From Nereocystis luetkeana (lineage: Eukaryota; Sar; Phaeophyceae; Laminariales; Laminariaceae): a stretch of DNA of 64,000 nucleotides. The stretch spans positions 14,688,869 to 14,752,868 of the forward strand of contig JARUPZ010000003.1 of the NCBI GenBank assembly GCA_031213475.1, given 5' to 3'. The position numbers and the translations under genes are program-made. Of this stretch, positions 21,706 to 33,700 are shown one piece after another; position 1 is the stretch's first letter; each line of letters opens with the position of its first letter. A model generated the notes under the pieces. It did not search any database, was not told where the DNA came from, and saw only the letters and a list, made by a program, of their open reading frames with translations.

Positions 21706-24700
21706 ATGGTCGGATATTTCCCCTTGAAAGCAAGAGCATTAGCCTCATCTCCTCACGGCCTGGCTCATGCGCTGAAGCAAATGAGGACCTGTATCCTCTC
21801 CCTCCTGGTGGGGACTGCGCTCTCGGGGATGGTCCGAGAGCTTTCACCGTCAATAGAGAAAGACGGAGAGCAAGCGACTAGCGGGAAGTTGTTGGGCCAA
21901 TCTGCCGTCTCGAACAGAATTGAAAAAGTTTTTGACTTGAAAAACAGAGACATCCGCGCCGCCGACCCCCGGCGGCTGCAGCTACGCTTGCAGGATGCCT
22001 CGAAGGAGGAGCTCGTCGCGAGGTCCGACACTGCCTACGCGGCCGTGCTGATGGACGACCACGACCGGGGAATCCGAACGCTCGGCCAGTCGCTCATTGA
22101 CTCGAGGACTCCGGCAGACCTGGTCGCCATTCTGGCCCCAGGGGTAACAAAGGAAGCGGAGAAGCGGATGCGCCTCCAGGGGTGGATAATTCGAAGGCTT
22201 GCCGTGGATGGTCCTGTTGGGGAGGTGGTGTTGAACTTGAACAGCGCGGACGGATCGGTGAGTCGGGAGGGAGGGAGGGAGGGAGGGAGGGAGGGAGGGA
22301 GGGAGAGGGAGAGGGCTTGACGCTTGGCTTAGGTGCATTTCGTGGGTGATGTTTGCAACGGTCGGCTTGCGTTGACGCGTGATCATGTATACAGAAGATA
22401 CCAAAGGTACCCACAGGTACATACACACCAGTACCCTCGACTGGTACCTGGTATCTGGCACCACTCCGGGCGGAAATATAAGGACCGTTTGCAGTCTAAC
22501 ATCAATACCAAGCAGTCCTTATATTTACGTCCGGACTGATCTAATTAATACCTGGTGGGTGTTTGCAAAAGACCTTTTGGGTCGAGAACCACAAGGTATT
22601 CAGGCCGGATCTTATGCATTTTTTTTTGAGGTGATTATATGACTGTTTACTGAGGCTTCGGGGTATCTGGTCCCATATCTGATCAAATTTTATCAAAATC
22701 ACGTCTTATGGGGCCTGTTTGGTGGAAAAAATGTTCCTCCGAGATTTGATCACTCCTGAAATTCCATGAAATGATTTTTTTTGGCAGCCTTTTCTGATCA
22801 ACTCTGAAAGTGATAAAATTTGGCTTTGCACTAGACCTCGGTGGCATTATACAATTTTGTCTAGGTTATAGACTGGGTTCATGACGGGTCACGACGCTAC
22901 ATGCTTGGTTACGCTTGTACACAGCTGGGCTCCAACACTTGTGCATCGGCCACCACGGAGAGGGAGGGCATCAGTACCTGGGCCACCATCGTGTCCCTTG
23001 CGGCTGCCCAACTGCAGCTGCTCTAGGCGAAACAACTTTGGCAACGAATACGACGAGACTACAGCAGCAGTATCAAAACAATCAAACGGTATTTTTCTGA
23101 CTACGACCGCCGCAAGCAGCTCGTGCTCCGCGAAGGCGAGAGCTCCTTGCTGGTCCAGCGACTAGCAAACCCCTTACGCAGCTCCCCAGGGGCTTCCACA
23201 TTCCGCTGCTTCCTTCGAGGAGCTGGTGGTGAAGGTTGATCGCCCAACCCGGCGTGAGCGACTCTCGTTCGTGTCGTGGTCCACGTGGAGTTCAAAAAGT
23301 CGGTTGTGTTCTGTTTTTTTAGTTCTCCCATGAAATAAAACCAAAATCACGATAAGACGGCACATGGCGCACCGATCTGGTGTGGCTGTTTGCCGGTGGA
23401 AAATCCGACTTCCTGCCTTTTTCAATCACTCAAAAAAAATTGCAGAAGACCCAGCCTCACGAAACCAAAACAGAATCGGGAACTGGAAATAAATTTCCAG
23501 GAATTTGGAATACAGCAGCAACAAATAACAAATACATGACGAAATTAAAGTACGAAAAATGGAATACCAACGGCTTCGTGCGGAGCTCTTCGTGCGAGAT
23601 GCTGCTCGCTGCTGCTGCTGCTGCGTGGTTCGCTGCGTGTGTGTGTCTGTAGTGCTTGCTCTGTGGCAGTCATATGCAGCCTGCCAATCGATGCGACCGG
23701 GGCCCGTTATGCAGTGCGTGCGTGGGCGTGCTGTGGGTGTGCGTGTGGTGCGGTCACACGCCCCAGAGCCCAGAGCACCGCCACTTTGTTGGTCGCTTGC
23801 GCCCGCAGCAAGGACAAGCAGCACAGAGCAACAGCTCAGCAGCAGTCCACAACGCACACGGCGCCATCTACGATGTTGAAGCTGCACCCTGCCAGCCCTC
23901 CGCCGCTTATGGCCGCATGACTTTGCCGGCCTTCGCAGAGTCCTATCGTTGACACTGCCTCGCCAAATGGGCCGTGCGCTTGGCTAGATAACTTGGTGGT
24001 GTGAGGCAACCCATGTATCGTGTCGCCCTCCTTCTGGCTGCTGTTGCACGCTGTGCGTACAGAGTACGTGGCGTAGACGAGTATGGCTTCTCGCCAAATA
24101 CGATGTTTTCATTCGCCGGGGGCAACTCGGGGTTATCCTGCCCAATAAATTTATGATCCTAATCGAAACCCAAGAAGCCAAACATAATCCGATTTTTTTG
24201 TGAATATGTGCGCCATATCTGCCGATTTTGGGTCCTGATCTGTATGATCTGTATTATCTGTATGATCTAGCTTATCTTACCGGGTGGGAGCTGTATGCCC
24301 TGCATAATCTATGTATCACATATTTCCTGGGTTGGATCTGTACTGTTATTACACAGATCCTGCACAACCTCTCACAACGGCAGGTGAGGCACTGCAGATG
24401 ATCTTCAGATAGATCATGATCTGTTCGAGTGTGAAACATGTGGCGCGCTACTACTGTAGTTCGTTTCCATTTACAGCGGGAAATCGAATATCTGCTACTT
24501 CCCTGTACAACACTCTATACATGCGAGACATGTTTCGAGCAGAAGTGCCGAAGTGATGTGCGTACGTAGAAACTCCAGGAGTCCTCGTCCAGCCGCGACG
24601 GCGATATCGTAAGTTCTAGATTTGTCCCGAAACTGCTACTTGGATGCCTAGCTAGCACTGCCCGCTCCGAGGCATGCCTTTTTAATGAAATGAATGTGGA

Positions 24701-27700
24701 TCTATCCCCTCTGTCGAGAGCACCAGCTTCCCGCCCACGTGACGGTGCCCCCTGTCCTGGACGAAAGCTGCACCGTCGTCCCGCCGCATAAAATCGGTCA
24801 CGATAGTTCTTGTGCAGCGAGGCGTTCTACGATAGAAGTTCACCCTAAATTTTGTGAGACTCCGATGTCTCCCGGGGGTGTAGTGCGGAATTCGACGGGG
24901 ACCATCATACGAATACGACTGATGCCTGGGATGTGTGGGGCGCGCACCTTCAATACTTACAGATACTCCCACGAGCTGTGGCACTGTACCTCCTTCGACT
25001 GGTGCCCGGTAAGGACGATGCGGTGGTGGCTCAGAAAGCTTTTTTCCCCAAATGTGATACGAGCCCCTATCGTAGAACGCCTCCAGCCTGTTCAGGATCG
25101 ATTCCCCAGAGTTCCAGTCGGCCACTTAATAAGCCCCTAGAGACACCTTGGGATGGAACGAAGGCCCGCGAAACTCTCCCGTTCCTTTCCAATCAGTCAA
25201 GTCGGTGGGACGAAGCCAAGACACCCCTGCCCCTATGACACCAACCCCTAACATTTTTTACGACGCGCTCGACAACGTCTTGGACAACGCCCACGGTAAA
25301 ACATTGAAGACGAAAACGACTGGACTCGGAGTATTTCCGTCGGTCAAGGGTCGTCACGGCAGAAACCGCCGATTTTGTTCGAAGACGAACTCGCCTCTGA
25401 TGAATCCGAACAGACCCGCCGGCGCGTAAAGGTAGGCCGTCGCTGATTCCTTCACGCATTATGAGCGTATTTTACAAATTTGCAAGAAATTTCCTATTTC
25501 TATCTCCAAGTATTGAGGAGCTGTTTGCTACCGCTGGAACGTACCAGGTAAACGCCAGAAATAGTGTAGCTTTCTGGTGACATTTTTTGTTTACGTCATA
25601 AATTAGTCGAAAAATGATCAATATCATCAATAATTCTCCCCCCCCCCCTAAAAGTCCGAAGTTGGGTCAAGGGTGCAGCTACAAATTAAGTTTTTTCAGC
25701 TGACAACTCCCTTGGTCGACAGCTCTATACCGCTGTTTCAGGGACGGAGTAGGCTGGTTTTTTACTATGGATGGGAGGGTTTCTTGCAGTCGGTCGTGTG
25801 GTGAAGTATGAACCTCCGAACGTAACATGCATACAGTAACAACACTATTAATGGCACTACCACGGTGGAGCATAGTATTTCGGGGGACCATAGTCAATAG
25901 GATCTATGTTGTACATAAAAACCTATATATTTCACCATTTTTACTAACACTATTTGGTCCTATTAACTATGGTCCCCCGTAATAGTACATATTGATAGTA
26001 ACATATCCAAATAGGGTGGGTAAACATACGGGGGATAATACTGTAGCGTTCTTGGGTCCAGCGTCGTCTGAGTACTATGGCCGCCCTTCCTGGCAGCAGC
26101 GGCAGCTTGCAGCTGAAAGCTCCCCCGAACACCTCTCTTTTGTTGTTCTACCTCGTGTTGCAGAGGACTTCTCTCGCACTAACTGTATATATACCGTGAG
26201 GGTCAACTAAACCAAGCAAACAACCAAGGGACTATTGATAGCAAACCTTTTGGTGTTGCACTGCTGTGCATGAATGCACCTATTAATGAGTCGTTCTACG
26301 AAAGAGGTTCACCCTAAACTTTGTGAGCCTCCCCGCTTGAGGAGCTCCATACCTCACCCGAAAGCCGACTTCGGCATAAAAATCAATGTCCATCCCGTTG
26401 AAAAATCCCATGGCCCAAGTATACCATAACGTCATCTATTCGAAACCAAGACTGGCATTCCGACGGTTTTGGGTCAAGGACACCCGTCATTCTGGAACAA
26501 AATTACCGGAAATGTGCTACCTCTATCCGTAGAACGCGTCTAATTACAGGTGTTTTGTGCCCACAGCTGGACTTTAGTACTAAGGAGGTTGGCAGTTCTT
26601 GTGTACCTTGTGCGCCGATGCTATATATGTATGTAAAAAAAACAACCGCCAGTCAGTAGCGTCAACGAGGTGGTCGGGAGGAAATTTCCAGTTTTTTTTC
26701 TTTTTCTTCAAAACTCTGCACACGGGGACTTTGAGTAGCACGTACGTACCAGTACCAGAGTACCAGGTGTGTACAATGTTTCAAGTACCTCACCAATACG
26801 CCATTGCACGCGGTACACGCACATTCCGTGTTGTCGAAATCCCCATCCTGTCGCTACACCCTTGGGCGATCATGCTCGGCGTGCAGCCGTGCAGCCACCC
26901 TCCCGAATTCCAACCGTGGTTTGTATCCGGCGCGAAAAATCGAATCGCCTCGTGCGAACCTATGCTTCCGAATCTGACGTCAACGGGTAATACCAAGAGA
27001 AAATAAGATCTACTACCGTAGATTGAATACTAAAAACTGAAAATTGAAATTGAAAATTGAACACTGCAAGGTTAAAATTGAAAACGGCATTGACTTTGAA
27101 GTTGAAAATTGAAATTGAAAATTGAACACTGCAAAGTTAAAATTGAAAACGGCATTGAATTTGAAATTGAAGATTGAGAATTGAAAATTGAAGCACTGAA
27201 GCTTGAAGTTTGGAGAGTGAGGATTCGAGAATAGAAGGTTGTATAAATGTTGGAGAGTGGAGATTGATTTATTGAAGAGTCAATGCTATTAATAGCACTT
27301 CGAGACAACATCCCAGTCAGGGAACTAGAAGTTGAAAATAGGGGATTAGAATTTTGCAGGGGACCATAGTTGATAGGACCTATGGTATACATAAAAACCT
27401 ATATATTTGACCATTTTTACTAACAATATTTGGTCCTATTAACTCTGGTCCCCCGTAATAGGGATAAGAGATAAGACAATGAATAGTGGAGATCAAAATA
27501 GCATTGAAGACCGAGGGTTAGGGTCTACAGTAGAGATTTGGAGAGCACCACGGCTGTCGTGAAGCATGTTTGACGGTCAAGCGTCTTTCCGTGGAGTTGA
27601 GTATCTGACCGAGAAGTCGAGAGCAAAAAGTGGGGGGGGGGGGAGAACAAAAGAGAGAAGATTTAGATACAGAGGGGGAGGGGGAGAGAGATTAAGAGAG

Positions 27701-30700
27701 AGAGGGGGGGGGGAGGGGGCGGGGGCGCGGGGGGGGGGGGGGGTACTCGATGTCGAGAAAGAGCAACAAAAATCGGTTCACATTGCTGTGAACGTTTTTT
27801 TCACCGCTTTCCTGATTATAAGTACCACCTCGCCAATCGACTCCGCCTGGCCGACTGATGGGAGGTAGAGCTGGTCAGAAAGTTGACCAGGCTAAAACTT
27901 GAGCCTCCCCTGGAATTTCGAAAAGTGAAAAAATCCGACGGAACAGCGTTTTTTTCGCAAAGCTCTTTTTCAGTGAAAATACCGAATTGAGACAGTCCAA
28001 TGAGGGATTCGTGCCCCCCCCCCCCCCCCCCCCCCCAAATCACTCACACCTGATTTTTTCAGCCCTGATTAGTCTTGTAAATTATTGGCAGTTTTGTTGG
28101 ATGGGTGTGTTTCGCGGCCATCCCCGCCTTTCAACGTGTTTTTGTGAAGCTGTAACTCGGTCACTTGAGCGATTTCGAAACGTGCGTCGACTAATTCGTG
28201 GTGCCCATCCCAAACTCACCCCACCCTGATTTATTGAGCACGATCGGCGCTGTTCTAGAGGGAGGGGATATTTGGTGGCCATCCCCGTTTTCTTGCGTTC
28301 CCGATAGTATCCCCTAGGGGAGCCGGTAAAACCGTTGAAACCCGAGCACTACTCATATATATTTCTTCCCCAAACTTTGACATATGACCAAAATATAGGA
28401 CTGCTGACCCGGTATTAATTTTTCAGACATTATCCGGGGATTTTTCACCACCGTCCCCGCCCCCCGAAAACACACTGTGAGCACTACCGCGGATGGCGTC
28501 CATACTGCGGTACTTTTGTTTTGTCTCTCGTTTTTGTTTTCAGATGTTGCAGGTGCTGGCTCACGCGGCGGCGTGGGCGTTAACGGAATACGCGCGCGTG
28601 ATTCTACTGGAGGACAACATGCTTGTGATGGAGAACATCGACGATCTTTTCGAGTGCTCGGGGGTTTGCGCAGGTGTAGTTAAAACCTACGGGACATACC
28701 TCTGATATAAAGCAGTAGGCCTATTGGACATGTATACTACGACGGTAGATCTACTGGCGGTAAAGCAGTAGGTCTACTATTAGTAGCTTTAGTAGTACCT
28801 CGCAGTAATTTTACTGGACATGTCCAGTAGAAGATATATACGTGAACAGCAGGTCTACTGGACACGTACTGCTATATTGTTTACTGGACGCACGTACTTT
28901 GTAGTACAGTAACCTGAATCCTATCTGCTATTCCTGACTAGAACTTAGGCGGGCTGGAGCTGGCTGAACCTCAGCGGATATAACTGTGACTGAATAACTA
29001 TTCCCATCCGGGGCTTGAGCCTCGAACTCGCTCATGCGAACGCTCACTGCTGCACGATTTCCTTCGTTGTTGCTGCTACCCACTTTTGCAGTCTTCATCT
29101 TGGTCATCACCGTCGTCGGTGTTGTTGGTGTTGGTGTTGGTGTTGTTGGTGTTGTCCTTGCTGTTGTCGCGGCTGCTGTTGTTGGTTGATGTTGGTGTCA
29201 TGGTGGTGTTGTTGATAGCGTTGCTGTTGTTGCTGTTGTCGTTGCTACTGGTGTTGTTGCTACTGTTGGTGTTGTTCATGGTGGTGTTGTTACTGTTGTT
29301 GTCGTTGCTGCTGTTACTGTTGTTGTCGTCGTTGCTACTGTTGTTGCTGCTGTTGCTGTTTTCGTTGGTGGTCTTGCTGCTACTGCTGGTGTCGCTGTCG
29401 TCGTAACTGCCGTCGTGGGTGTTGCCGTTGTTGTTGTTGTTGCTGTTGTTGTGTTGTTGTCATTTTCTTTGCTGCTGTATTTTCCGTCACCATCTTTGCC
29501 GCTGTTGTCGCCGTTGCTGTCCTTACTATTGTTGTCGTCTTCTCCGCCGTCCCACCACCGTGTTTGGCCGTGACCTATCCCGGCATACTGCTGCCCCCGT
29601 ACGATAGCGATGCAGCAGGCGGAGGTTGTGAGCACCTCCCTAATCGTCTTGGAGCCCGACGACGAGACTTACCGGCACATGTCCAAAGCGGTCGGGACGA
29701 CGTACAGGTGAGTGGGTCGCCCCCCCCCCCCCCCCCCCCCCTCTTCCCCCCCGCCGGTGCCGCCGCCAATTTGCTGTATTTTAGAACTCCCTCCGCGTTT
29801 TTTGCGCGTGCTTTTTTGGCCACGCACGGAAGTCGTTTTTCTATGCTGTTTTTCGTAAAATATGGCGGATACCAGATACCAGGTATCTGGTTGGAAGAAT
29901 TCCTCCTGTTGACCAGTTTCATCGATGTTTAGAGTCGATGTTCGACGTATATTCGATGTGATGTGTTCGATGGTTGATAGCTGATAGTCGATAGTCGATG
30001 TACAATATTCGATACTGTTACGGGGAACCATAGTAAATAGGACCTACGTTACACACCAAAACCTATATATTTTCCTATTTTTACTAACAATATTTGGTCC
30101 TATTTACTATGGTCCCCCATAATAGAGTATTGCCTGTTTCCTTTCGGGTGTACGTATTCATGTATGCTTTGGGTATGTTCCTGGTGTTATGTGGTTGCAA
30201 GATATACGGGATGGTATACCACAACTCGTCTGTATCGTTTCCCTCACGTACTGCCGTGCACAACCTCTACCTCGTATTCCGTACCTTTTTTTTTTCTTCC
30301 ATCGGTATGCTTTTTTGTTACAGCCTGTTTTGTGCCCACAGGCAGGATTTCAGAGAAGTGAGCTATGGTGACAACACCATCACACGATAGTCGACTTTCA
30401 GTATTCGATATTCGATATTCTGTATATTCGATAGTCGATGTGCAGTACCCTGGTATTCAATATTCAATACTCGACAGTCGTCATCGTACGATTTTCGATT
30501 TTCGATTTCCGATTTCCGATACCAGGCACTCGATAGTTGATATCAGGCACTGGATACCAGGTGCCAGGTGCGCAATATGTCTTCGATTTGTTTTGGTACG
30601 CCGCACCCATGTGCTTGGTTTGTGTTCCCCCCCCCCCCACATTTTCCCATCAAAATTTGGAAACATGGTTGAACATGGTTGAACCTATCATATAATATAT

Positions 30701-33700
30701 ATATATACATATAACGCAGCGATTGGCCTCCATTTCTTGCCGCCTTCGCTCCTTGGTTTGGACCGGGCTTTCTTCCATACCGTGACGGCCGTCCTCTGTT
30801 TGCGCTTTCAGGTTTTCGAACGACTTTCAGGGTTTCCTAAACTCCTACCTGGCGGGATTTGAGACGTGCGCCCTTTTCGACCTCGAGAATCCCTCCCTTC
30901 AGGCGAGTCGAGTGCGTGGTGGTGGCAGAGTGTTTGTGTTGGTGTTGGTGTTGGTGGTGTTGGTGTTGGTGGTGGTGGTGGTGGTGGTGGTGGTGGCGGT
31001 AGTGTTGGAATGGATGAGTGTTGGTTTTGATGGTGAATGTTGGATGTTGGTGTTGGTGGTGGCGGCAGTTGTGGGTGGTGTTGGTGGTGATGGTGAATGT
31101 CAGTTTTGGTGTTGGTGTGGGTGGCGGTGGCGGTGGCGGTGGTGGTGGTGGTGGTGGTGGTGGTGGTGGTGGTGGTGGTGGTGTTGGTGGTGGTGGCGGT
31201 GTTTTGTGGTAGGGGCGGTGATGGCGTTGGTGTTGGCATTACGGGGGGACCATATTAAATACGACCTACGGTGCACACAAAAATCTACCAGGTTTTTTCT
31301 AACAATATTTGGTCGTATTAACTATGGTCCCCCGTAAATAGTGATATTGTTGGCCGTGTGTTGTTGCTGGCGTTGGCGTTGTGGGTGTTGGTGTCGGTGT
31401 TTGGTGGTGCCGTTCTTGACGTAGGTGTTGGTGCTGGTCATCGTTGCGAGGTCCTGCTGATCCTGTTTCTGTTTTGGAGACAGGGTGCCCTCCGGTGGGC
31501 TCATTACTGATCTATTCTCGCGTCTAGCTGTGCCGCTTGCGTGGTGGTATCGGCTCGCACTGGTTGCCCAGTTTACTCTTTTGCCAGACGGCTAGTAATA
31601 CATGCTCGCACGGCGCGTTATCCCTGGCCCACTCCTCCGTTCCGAAAAACAGACTCTACCCTGCGCCCAGCTACCTACCTGCACTCGGCACGACCTTCGT
31701 CTAACCTTCCCCCCCCCCCGCCCCCCCCCGCCCTCTCTCCTCCCCCCCGCCGAAAACAAAGGACCCTTCTACCGACCCGAGCCGTGGGCCCGACGCGCCT
31801 CTCCTAGACCACAGCTGCCACCGCCTCCCCACCCGTTACCATGGAGACCTGTCTCTCATCATGCTTAACGGCGGCCTGGGCATGGTGAGGACTAAGAACG
31901 CGATGCCTGACGAGTGGTGGCGGCAGAGGAGGGCGAGGGTTGTGCGCTTCGGGTTCGCAGGGCTGAGGCCGTGGATGTGGTTCGCATCCCCTTTTTTGCC
32001 TTTCGTTTCTGCATGGGAGACCGCGCATTTCAGGTGAGGGCCCCGATGGCGAGAGGGGTTTCATGGGAGAGGGGAGAGGGGGGGCACGGGGGGGGGGCGG
32101 GGGGTACTTGTGTCATGCCATGGCCGTAGTCGTGTGGTCGTAGACCTTTGCATCCCTATAATGTGGAATGTCGGGGCGGAGCACATCGGGTTTTCACCTA
32201 CCAGGCAGGGGTGTGGGGGGGGGGGGTTGTGGCCGGGGGGGGGGGGTGAAAGGCTTTTTTCGTTTGGGTGTGTGTAGTGGAAGGCATTTTTTTGGCGGGG
32301 GGGGGGGGGGGGGGGGGGGGGCGGGAAATGTTTTTTTAATTGTTTTTTTTCTGTGGGGGGAGCGCGGGGAGGGCTTGATTTGCTCGGATTTTTTCCGGGG
32401 GGGGGGGGCGAGTTCTTTGATTCGTTTTGATCGGGAAGGAGCCGAGATCTGGGGGAGGAGGGAGGGGGTGGGGCTTGCCCCCTGTAGCACTCATGGCTTC
32501 ACGCTGAACGACGTGCGCAGGTCGGGTGACTACGTAAAATGCGGCGAGCGCCGGGTGCTTGTGTTCGTATTTCGTACCGCTATTTCTTCACCTTGGGGTG
32601 AGTATCCCTTTTGCTATGTACTGCTGTAGTTTCAATTTTCCTGCACTATTTTGAAGTCATTTTTCCTCCCTCCCTCCATCCCTCCCTCCCTCCCCCGCCC
32701 CACCCTCCCTTCCCCCCTCTGCAACTCCCATCTACCGCGGCGGCTGCTGTAGGGCAAAGCCGAGCGATCCGATGCCGAATGTGCTTTGGGTGTTGTTCGT
32801 GTGGTTGTCCTTTGTGAGCGCGGCGCTAGTAGCCCGGGTGTTCCTTGTTCCGATGTCTTCTTCCTCGAGCAGCCGCGGTCGGCCAAGAACTGTAACGCCT
32901 TACGGGGGAAGGGGAAGCAGCGCGGGGATGCTTGCGTGGTGGCCCCGGTGAGATAACGCGTCTCGGTGTTCATCTGCCCTTGTTTTTTTTTTGCGCTGGC
33001 CTTGGCAGCGGACTTTAGTAGTTTTATCCCTTTGTTCTGGTGCCGTGTACTACAGTACTGACTAAAGACACCTAAAATAAGCGAGTATTACGGGGGACCA
33101 TAGTTAATAGGACCTATGGTATACACAAAAACCTATATATTTCCTTATTTTTGCTAACAATATTTTGTCCTATCAACTATGGCCCCCCGTAATATAATAG
33201 TAACCAAGGCAGGCTGAGCTTTTACGGAAAATAAGAAATCCAGGAGCCTTTATACTGAAGTTAGTGAGGAACGCACCTGTACTTGTATAAGAAATCCAGT
33301 CTGGACCACCTTTCCTGCTTATTATTATTACGGGGGGCCATAGTAAATAGGACCAAATGTTGTTTGTAAAAATAGGTGAATATATACCTGGTGGGTTTTT
33401 GTGTGTACCGTAGGTCCTATCTACTACGGTCCCCCGTAATGGGTGTCCTGTACTGCATATAGAAGCAGTGCGGTGTCGATTTTTTGGTGGGCGGTGGGAC
33501 CTGGTCGATGAAAATGTTTTTTTGCTTTGTTTTGTTTTGTGTGCTTTTGCGCTTTTGTATTTTGTAAGAATATTTTTGCGCAGTACAAGATGTATTGATG
33601 GGAGCATGTCGTATTTTTTCCCTCCTCCCTGTTGGAGCGACAGTTGTGGAGTATGCAGTGGCTGGGCAGAAGTCGAAGCTGCCCGCACTAGTGTAGGCAA

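Larger units (their letters stand above)
22258..28543 (+). other. Intron 1 of the GT8 gene (6.3 kb)
   Basis: Starts with a strong GTGAGT donor followed directly by a GGGA microsatellite, and ends TTTTCAG. It contains F, D, G (two copies) and A (two copies) elements, an AAATTG-type tandem region near 27.1 kb, and long G and C runs at 27.6-27.75 and 28.01-28.04 kb. I see no further exon, and the phases at both ends (0 and 0) do not need one. Confidence 0.65.

Noticed and set aside
24682-25140. Open frames of about 148 residues on both strands
   Set aside because: They coincide with the family G element at 24820-25082 and read through its inverted ends.
29086-29635. Polyleucine and polythreonine open frames on both strands
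   Set aside because: Frames of a TTG/CTG triplet array inside GT8 intron 2. The real exon (29608-29707) uses another frame.
32521-32597. Additional GT8 exon with good splice sites (GCGCAG acceptor, GGG/GTGAGT donor)
   Set aside because: It accepts the phase of exon 5, but its exit phase does not fit the next exon at 32753, which joins exon 5 directly in phase and continues the expected membrane domain. It may be an alternative or poison exon.
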